Shown piece after piece: positions 58,389-64,000 of a stretch of DNA of 64,000 nucleotides. The position numbers and the translations under genes are program-made. The DNA is taken from assembly GCF_001544535.1 (NCBI RefSeq), contig NZ_FCON02000007.1, positions 78,331-142,330 of the forward strand, given 5' to 3'. The DNA is from Caballeronia choica (GTDB taxonomy: Bacteria; Pseudomonadota; Gammaproteobacteria; Burkholderiales; Burkholderiaceae). Each line of letters begins with the position of its first letter. Positions within the stretch are counted from its first letter, which is position 1. A model generated the notes under the pieces. It did no database searches. It was not told the DNA's origin and saw nothing but the letters and a program-made list of their open reading frames with translations.

Positions 58389-60599
58389 ATGAAGACCGAT
58401 CTCGATCTTGCGGATGACGTGCGCCCGTCGCGCCGGACCTTCCTGAAAGCAGCCGGCGCTGTCGCGGCAGTCGGTCTCACCGTCGGCTTCGAATGGGCGG
58501 GCATGGGCCGCCGCACGCTCGCCGCCACGATGCCCGACGCCACGTTCGCGCCGAATGCGTTCCTGCGTGTCGCGCCAGACAACAGCGTCACGGTCATCGC
58601 GAAGCACGTCGAGATGGGCCAGGGCGCGTACACGGGCATCGCGACAATCGTCGCGGAAGAGCTGGATGCGAACTGGCAGGACGTGCGTGTCGAAAGCGCG
58701 CCCGCGGATGCGAAGCGCTACGCGAATCTCGCGTTCGGTACGATCCAGGGCACGGGCGGCAGTTCGGCGATGGCTAACTCGTGGATGCAATTGCGCGAAG
58801 CCGGCGCGAAAGCACGCGCGATGCTGGTCTCCGCAGCGGCGGCGCAGTGGCAGGTGCCCGCCGCAGAGTTGACGACGCGCGACGGCAGCGTCCACCACGC
58901 GGCCACGAACCGAACCGCGACCTACGGCTCGCTGGCGTCGGCCGCGGCCCGGGTGCCGGTGCCGGACAAGGTCACGCTCAAGTCGCCGAAGGATTTTCGT
59001 TTGATCGGCCATCAGTTGCCGCGTGTCGACGTGCCGCCAAAAACCAACGGCACCGCGCAGTTCACGCTCGACGTGACGCTTCCCGGCATGCTGGTCGCAC
59101 TGCTGCAGCGTCCGCCGCTCTTCGGCGCGACGGTCAGGTCGTTCGATGCGACGGCCGCAAAAGCTGTGGCGGGCGTCGTCTCGGTCGTGCAGGTGCCAGG
59201 CGGCGTTGCGGTGGTCGCGAAGGGCTTCTGGGCGGCGAAGCAGGGCCGCGATGCGCTGAAGGTCGAATGGGACGATTCGAAGGCAGAGAAGCGCAGCTCG
59301 GACGCGATCATGGCCGAATACCGGCGGCTCGCCGAGCAGTCTGGCGCATCAGCTCGCAAGGAAGGCGATGCGACACAGGCGCTCGCAGGCGCGGCAAAGA
59401 AAATTTCAGCCACCTACTCGTTCCCGTATCTCGCTCACGCCCCGATGGAGCCGCTCGACGCCGTCGTCAGGCTCACTGCCGACAGTTGTGAGATCTGGGC
59501 CGGCGACCAGTTCCAGACCGTCGACCAGGGCAACGCCGCACGCACGGCCGGGCTCGATCCGCAGCAGGTGAAGATTCACACGCTTTATGCGGGCGGCAGC
59601 TTCGGGCGGCGCGCGAACACGCGCTCGGACTATATTGTCGAGGCCGTGTCGATTGCCAAGGCGCTGGGCGCGAACGGCACGCCGGTCAAGCTGCAGTGGA
59701 CCCGTGAGGACGACATCCACGGCGCTCTCTACCGTCCGATGTACTTCCACAAGCTCGATGCGGGCCTGAGCTCCGATGGCAAGCTCGTCGGCTGGCGGCA
59801 CCGCATCGTCGGCCAGTCGATTCTTGCCGGCACGCCGTTCGCGGCCGTGATGGTCAAGAACGGGATCGATGGGACGTCCGTCGAGGGGGCCGCTAACGTG
59901 GCCCACGCGATTCCGAACATCTCGGTCGAACTGACGACCACGCAGACCGGTGTGCCGGTGTTGTGGTGGCGGGTGGTCGGCAGCTCGCACACGGCATTCG
60001 CGGTCGAGGCGTTCATCGACGAAGCGGCGCACGCCGCGGGCAAGGACCCGTTCGTGTTCCGCCGCGATCTGCTCGAGCACGAACCGCGCATGCGGGGCGT
60101 GCTCGAACTCGCGGCGGAGAAAGCGGGCTGGGACCCGGCCAAACCGTTGCCGAAAGGCCGCGGGCGTGGCATCGCGGTGGCCGAGGCGTTCAAGACGTTC
60201 GTCGCGCAGGTCGCGGAAGTCTCCGTCGACAAGGACGGCAACGTGAAAGTGGATCGTGTCATCTGCGCAGTCGATTGCGGCACGCCGATCAATCCCGACA
60301 TCATCGCGGCCCAGATGGAAGGAGGGATCGGTTTCGGCCTCGGTGCGGCGTTGCACAGCGCGATCACGCTAAAGGACGGCAGGGTCGAGCAGAACAATTT
60401 CGACGCCTACAAGGTGCTGCGGATTGCCGAAATGCCGAAGGTCGACGTGCATATCGTGCAGTCTGGCGAAGCGCCGACCGGCGTCGGCGAGCCGGGTGTC
60501 GCGCCGGTCGGGCCGGCGGTCGCAAACGCGATTTTCGCGGCCACTGGCAAACGGCTTCACAGCTTGCCGTTTCCGGCCGCTGCGGAAAAGAGCGCCTGA
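58389..60599 (+). CDS. iorB: Isoquinoline 1-oxidoreductase-type molybdenum subunit
   Basis: A 736-residue molybdenum hydroxylase of the single large-subunit type. A Tat signal [20 protein letters not shown] is near residues 13-32, so the complex is exported to the periplasm. Two Mo-binding domains are recognisable ([40 protein letters not shown]). The active-site Glu is 701 in GVGEPG (698-703). It lies two bases after the [2Fe-2S] subunit. No FAD subunit is present, as expected for this group; electrons would go to a cytochrome outside the window. The substrate is probably an N-heterocycle or aldehyde. Confidence 0.9.
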   Translation: MKTDLDLADDVRPSRRTFLKAAGAVAAVGLTVGFEWAGMGRRTLAATMPDATFAPNAFLRVAPDNSVTVIAKHVEMGQGAYTGIATIVAEELDANWQDVRVESAPADAKRYANLAFGTIQGTGGSSAMANSWMQLREAGAKARAMLVSAAAAQWQVPAAELTTRDGSVHHAATNRTATYGSLASAAARVPVPDKVTLKSPKDFRLIGHQLPRVDVPPKTNGTAQFTLDVTLPGMLVALLQRPPLFGATVRSFDATAAKAVAGVVSVVQVPGGVAVVAKGFWAAKQGRDALKVEWDDSKAEKRSSDAIMAEYRRLAEQSGASARKEGDATQALAGAAKKISATYSFPYLAHAPMEPLDAVVRLTADSCEIWAGDQFQTVDQGNAARTAGLDPQQVKIHTLYAGGSFGRRANTRSDYIVEAVSIAKALGANGTPVKLQWTREDDIHGALYRPMYFHKLDAGLSSDGKLVGWRHRIVGQSILAGTPFAAVMVKNGIDGTSVEGAANVAHAIPNISVELTTTQTGVPVLWWRVVGSSHTAFAVEAFIDEAAHAAGKDPFVFRRDLLEHEPRMRGVLELAAEKAGWDPAKPLPKGRGRGIAVAEAFKTFVAQVAEVSVDKDGNVKVDRVICAVDCGTPINPDIIAAQMEGGIGFGLGAALHSAITLKDGRVEQNNFDAYKVLRIAEMPKVDVHIVQSGEAPTGVGEPGVAPVGPAVANAIFAATGKRLHSLPFPAAAEKSA

Positions 60600-60627
60600 C
60601 GGTCGTTTCTTCAGGACCGTTCGATAT

Positions 60628-60658
60628 GCGCCGGACCCAGCCGGGGGCGTTTTTTTGT
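60628..60658 (+). terminator. Weak terminator after iorB
   Basis: CCGG-ACCCAG-CCGG followed by GGGCG and seven T residues, about 30 bases after the iorB stop. The stem is only 4 bp, so the call is tentative. Confidence 0.4.
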
Positions 60659-60892
60659 CGGGATGCTGTTGCAGTAAGGCGGTTCGCCATGATGTGCGGA
60701 GCGACATGACCGGCTGAAAGTCTGCGCAACGTGCCGGCCCATTGAACCATCAACGGCGTCAAAGGCCGTCATGCGCAGCGCTAGTGGTCGCGCAAACAAT
60801 GAGAAAGGCTGCGGGACCATGAGTCGCAACCCGCGGAGACGGTGTCCGCCGCGAACTCGTCCCGCGTCTCCAACGAGATAACCGTAACTCCG

Positions 60893-61675
60893 CTAGCGGC
60901 TGCCATTGAACAGCGGCGACGCGAGGCTCGCGGCCGCCAGTTCCAATGCCGCCGCGAGGAGCGTCGGTCCGAGACTTTCCATGCGCTTCTCGTCGAGCCT
61001 GACGAGCGGTCCTGCAATGCTGATCACGCCGATCGCCGGATAGCCGCGCCGCTGCACGGGCGCCGCCATCGCAGTCATGCCCGGCGCGAAGACCTGGTTG
61101 ATCGTCGCATAGCCGCGCTTCCTCGCGGCATGGATGAATTCGAGCAGTCCCTGCACCGTGGTCGGCGCCTTCGGACCGTATTGCTTCGGTTGGCCGAAGC
61201 CCTGTCGCGACACGAGTTCGAGCGCGCGTTCGTCGGACATCGTCATCATCCACGCATGGCCCGTCGCGCTGCACGACAGGACCGTGTCCATGCCCATGTC
61301 CGGGTCGTAGCGCAGTCCTTTCAGCGCACCTTGCGCTTTCGCGACCCACGTGATCCGGTCGCCATCGACGATCGCGAGTCGCACCAGTTCTCCCGACTTT
61401 TCCGCCAACCGGTCGAGGATCGTCTGCGCGATATCGACGATGCCCGACGTCGCGAGAAAGCCGAGTCCCAGACCGACGAGCTTCGTGGTGAGCACGTATT
61501 CGCCGTGCTCCCGCAGTTGGCGGACGTAGCCGCACTGCTTGAGATCGACGAGCAACCGATGACACGCGCTGCGCGGAATATCGAGTTCGGCGGAGATGAG
61601 TGCGAGCGGCGTGCCTTCCATCTGCGTCGCGAGATATTCGAGAACGGCGAGCGTGCGCTCAGTAACGCCGGGCAT
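60893..61675 (-). CDS. IclR family transcriptional regulator
   Basis: A 260-residue IclR protein: winged helix MPGVTERTLAVLEYLATQME, AELDIPRSACHRLLVDLKQC, then the effector domain with VLSCSATGHAWMMTMSDERA and YATINQVFAPGMTAMAAPVQ. An ATG at 61717 would add 14 residues. It is divergent from the MHS carrier and dehydroquinase-like genes and probably controls them. Confidence 0.88.
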   Translation of the reverse strand: MPGVTERTLAVLEYLATQMEGTPLALISAELDIPRSACHRLLVDLKQCGYVRQLREHGEYVLTTKLVGLGLGFLATSGIVDIAQTILDRLAEKSGELVRLAIVDGDRITWVAKAQGALKGLRYDPDMGMDTVLSCSATGHAWMMTMSDERALELVSRQGFGQPKQYGPKAPTTVQGLLEFIHAARKRGYATINQVFAPGMTAMAAPVQRRGYPAIGVISIAGPLVRLDEKRMESLGPTLLAAALELAAASLASPLFNGSR

Positions 61676-61827
61676 GTCTGTCTCCGTGGACCTTTCCGGG
61701 CGCCCATCTTTGCACATTATGAGATGAAATTCCACCCTGGAACGACATCCCAGGCACCGGTGATAGTCTTGCCACACGGTGTGAAAACGCATGCGCACCG
61801 AATACATGGATCAGGAGAGGAGACAAC

Positions 61828-63195
61828 ATGGTTAGGGACACAGCAGAGGCCCACGCAGCGATGCGAACACGCGCCGTTACCGCCGCGGCGGTCGGCACGG
61901 CGCTCGAATGGTTCGATTTCACGCTTTACGGCGCACTCGCCGCCACGGTTTTACCAAAGCTTTTCTTCCCCGCGATGGACCCGACGACCGCGCTCCTGGC
62001 GTCGCTCGCGACATTCGGCGTCGGGCTGGCGGCGCGGCCGCTCGGCGCGATCATCTGCGGGCATCTCGGCGACAAGCTTGGCCGCCGCAACCTGATGCTC
62101 GGCACAGTCTCGGTGATGGGCCTTTCGTCGATGCTGATGGGCATTCTTCCGACTTACGCGAGCATCGGCTTGTGGGCGCCGGTGCTCCTCGTGATCCTGC
62201 GCATTCTTCAGGGATTCGCGCTCGGCGGCGAATCGACCGGCGCGCAGTTGATGGCGATCGAACACGCGAGCCCGGACCGCCGCGGCAAGTACTCGGGCCT
62301 GCTCGGACTGTGCTCGCCGCTCAGCCAGATCATGGCGAACGGCACTCTGCTATTGCTGTCCTCGACGATGTCCGCCGACGCATTCGATTCCTACGGCTGG
62401 CGCATTCCGTTTCTGCTGAGCTTCGTGCTGATCGTGGTCGGCGTGTATATCCGGCTGAAGGTCAGCGAGACGCCCGCGTTCGTCGAGCTTCGCAAGACGC
62501 AGGTCGTGAAAGTCGCGAGCCCGCTGCGCGACGCGCTGCGCCTGCACTGGCGCACCGTGCTGCGCTGGATGCTGTTCTTCTGCGGGCCGGCTGCGATCTT
62601 CTATCTGATCGTGGTGTTTTCGCTGAGCTACATCACGAAGACGCTCGCCGTGCCGAAGCAGACCGGCTTTCTTCTGCTGATGGGCGCGAATGTGTGCGCG
62701 ATCGTCGGCGCACTCGCGGGCGGCATGCTGAGTGACAAGATTGGCCGCCGGAAAGCGCTCGCGATCGGTTCGACGGCGACGCTCGTCATGCTCTTCTTCT
62801 ACTTCCAGATTCTCGACACGAAGAGCTTCCTGCCGATGCTCGCCGCGATGGGCTTCTTCCTCGGGTTCACGCAGTTCCAGAGCGGCATTCAGCCGGTCGC
62901 ATTCGCCGAAGCCTTCCCGACGAACGTGCGCTATTCCGGCTCGGCGCTTGCCTATACAGGCGCGAACCTGATTGCGGGCGGTCCGATGCCGGTGCTAGCC
63001 GTATGGCTCTTCGCGCTCTGCAACGGGTCGCCGTGGGGCGTCGTGGCGGTGTGCGTCGCGTTCAACGTGATCTCGCTGATCGCGATCCTGACGGCGCCCG
63101 AAACGCTCGGCATCGACATGAACCGCACGGATTCGGCGGCGCAGATCGCCGGGGAAGACAGCTACGCGCCCGCGAACATGAGCAACAGTCATTGA
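61828..63195 (+). CDS. MFS transporter, metabolite:H+ symporter family
   Basis: A 455-residue carrier with about 12 hydrophobic segments. EWFDFTLYGALAAT at helix 1, GHLGDKLGRRNLML after helix 2 and RILQGFALGGESTGAQ are hallmarks of the MHS family (shikimate/alpha-ketoglutarate carriers). A good ribosome site AGGAGAGGAG precedes the ATG. The dehydroquinase-like gene follows 45 bases later, so a shikimate or quinate-like substrate is a fair inference. Confidence 0.92.
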   Translation: MVRDTAEAHAAMRTRAVTAAAVGTALEWFDFTLYGALAATVLPKLFFPAMDPTTALLASLATFGVGLAARPLGAIICGHLGDKLGRRNLMLGTVSVMGLSSMLMGILPTYASIGLWAPVLLVILRILQGFALGGESTGAQLMAIEHASPDRRGKYSGLLGLCSPLSQIMANGTLLLLSSTMSADAFDSYGWRIPFLLSFVLIVVGVYIRLKVSETPAFVELRKTQVVKVASPLRDALRLHWRTVLRWMLFFCGPAAIFYLIVVFSLSYITKTLAVPKQTGFLLLMGANVCAIVGALAGGMLSDKIGRRKALAIGSTATLVMLFFYFQILDTKSFLPMLAAMGFFLGFTQFQSGIQPVAFAEAFPTNVRYSGSALAYTGANLIAGGPMPVLAVWLFALCNGSPWGVVAVCVAFNVISLIAILTAPETLGIDMNRTDSAAQIAGEDSYAPANMSNSH

Positions 63196-63240
63196 GCCGC
63201 GCAAGATCTTCAATCTCTCAAAGCCAACCTGAGCACCGCA

Positions 63241-63699
63241 ATGAATGAACTCGTATTTGTACTGAACGGCTCGAACCTGAACATGCTCGGCAAGCGCGAG
63301 CCGCATCTCTATGGGACTACGACGCTCGCGCGCGTCCAGCAGGAAGTCGAGGCGCTCGCCGGCCGGCTGGAACTCGCGTGCGAATTCCGGCAGACCAACA
63401 GCGAAGCGACGATGGTCGACTGGCTCCAGGAAGCGTTCGAGCGCGATGCCGGAGTCGTCATCAATCCGGCGGGCTTTTCGTTCGCGTCCGTGCCGGTGCT
63501 CGATGCCGTCAAGCTCGTGCAGCGCCCGCTGATCGAGTTGCACATCACCAATATCCACAAGCGCGACGAGACGTACCGGCACTCGCTGGTGTCGAAGGCG
63601 GCGATGGCGGTGATCTGCGGCTTGGGCGTCGACGGCTATCTCATCGCCATGCAGGCAATGGCAACGGCGCTCAGGAAGAACTCTCCGTTTGCCGAATGA
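63241..63699 (+). CDS. Type II 3-dehydroquinate dehydratase-like protein
   Basis: A 152-residue AroQ-fold protein. Arg19 and Tyr24 (GKREPHLYG), Asn75 (VINPAG), His101 (LHITN) and Arg113 (YRHS) match the dehydroquinase active site. The conserved His81 of the AGxTHTS motif is Phe81 (AGFSFAS), so the usual proton-relay residue is absent. It could still dehydrate 3-dehydroquinate or act on a related hydroxy acid. It lies downstream of an MHS carrier and divergent from an IclR regulator, a layout fitting catabolism rather than biosynthesis. Confidence 0.82.
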   Translation: MNELVFVLNGSNLNMLGKREPHLYGTTTLARVQQEVEALAGRLELACEFRQTNSEATMVDWLQEAFERDAGVVINPAGFSFASVPVLDAVKLVQRPLIELHITNIHKRDETYRHSLVSKAAMAVICGLGVDGYLIAMQAMATALRKNSPFAE

Positions 63700-64000
63700 C
63701 CGACGAGGCGTTTTAGCGCGGTGGGAAGGCGCTTGCACAAATATTCGCCGCGCCTCAACCTCGCATGTGCATTATTTTACATAATAATAATTATCAACTT
63801 TTTATCAGAGGGCGACATTGACTGTGTGGTTTGGTTGGCGCGTGAGGCGGCCGAAATTCATCGCCCAGTTTGAGGCGACGCCCACCGCCGGCAACGCGTG
63901 CGACAATTTCGGTATCCTTGGAACGGCCACCTTCATCCTCGGTGCGACCGTCGGGAGGAACTCGAAGTCTTGCAACGATTCCTGTTGTCTTGCAAGCAGC
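63700..64000. other. Terminal interval with AT-rich promoter-like patch
   Basis: About 300 bases to the window edge. An AT-rich stretch at 63772-63808 (TTTTACATAATAATAATTAT) stands out in this GC-rich DNA and resembles a promoter. Open frames continue past the edge on both strands, but none has a recognisable domain. Confidence 0.4.

Noticed and set aside
63820-64000. Open frames running off the window end on both strands
   Set aside because: Too short to judge; neither frame shows a known motif.

Overview
The window reads as accessory, catabolic DNA of a high-GC beta-proteobacterium, most likely Burkholderiaceae (Paraburkholderia/Caballeronia type, probably a secondary replicon). The grounds are four trimeric porins of the Burkholderia Gram-negative porin family, many LysR and IclR regulators each beside a small catabolic operon, several MHS/ACS-type MFS carriers, and high-GC codon use. 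No rRNA, tRNA, CRISPR array, intact IS or prophage was seen.

Layout. 1-9.3 kb (minus strand): a truncated unknown gene, a Gfo/Idh/MocA oxidoreductase, a LysR regulator, an SDR, a polar amino acid ABC importer (two permeases, ATPase, binding protein), a porin and a RidA-like protein. 9.6-14.0 kb (minus): an Asp/Glu racemase-like protein with its own terminator, then a flavin monooxygenase, SDR and MFS carrier. 14.4-22.2 kb: a RraA-like aldolase, an SDR that lacks the YxxxK pair, a class I aminotransferase, a GltIJKL-type importer and a divergent LysR. 22.8-31.4 kb: a porin, a decayed aldehyde dehydrogenase, a carboxylesterase, two LysR genes, a compacted graveyard of hydroxyquinol-pathway genes, a membrane protein fragment and a large Rieske-domain fusion protein.

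31.8-44.2 kb (plus strand) is the most coherent block: HyuA and HyuB (N-methylhydantoinase/oxoprolinase family), an MFS carrier translationally coupled to a porin, an N-carbamoylsarcosine amidase-like hydrolase, a serine hydroxymethyltransferase, an overlapping FabF-like ketosynthase, a second MFS carrier and a LysR regulator. Together these suggest N-methylhydantoin -> N-carbamoylsarcosine -> sarcosine -> glycine/serine use. Sarcosine oxidase is absent from the window. A 24-bp inverted repeat recurs upstream of both halves of the block and points to co-regulation.

44.6-56.0 kb: IclR, SDR, DUF1330, cupin, beta-hydroxyacid dehydrogenase, TPP enzyme and aldehyde dehydrogenase (all minus), mixed with relics of a CoA-transferase, an acyl-CoA dehydrogenase and ETF, then an intact GntP-type permease. 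A 19-bp operator motif recurs at 48.7 and 52.9 kb, with a close match at 53.1 kb; the last two lie inside a ~71-bp inverted duplication of a promoter/leader. 56-64 kb: a frameshifted porin, an isoquinoline 1-oxidoreductase-type molybdenum hydroxylase (two subunits), an IclR regulator, an MHS-family carrier and a type II dehydroquinase-like protein in which an active-site His is Phe.

The pattern is a patchwork of small transporter-enzyme-regulator cassettes. Several have been broken by deletion and frameshift next to intact ones.
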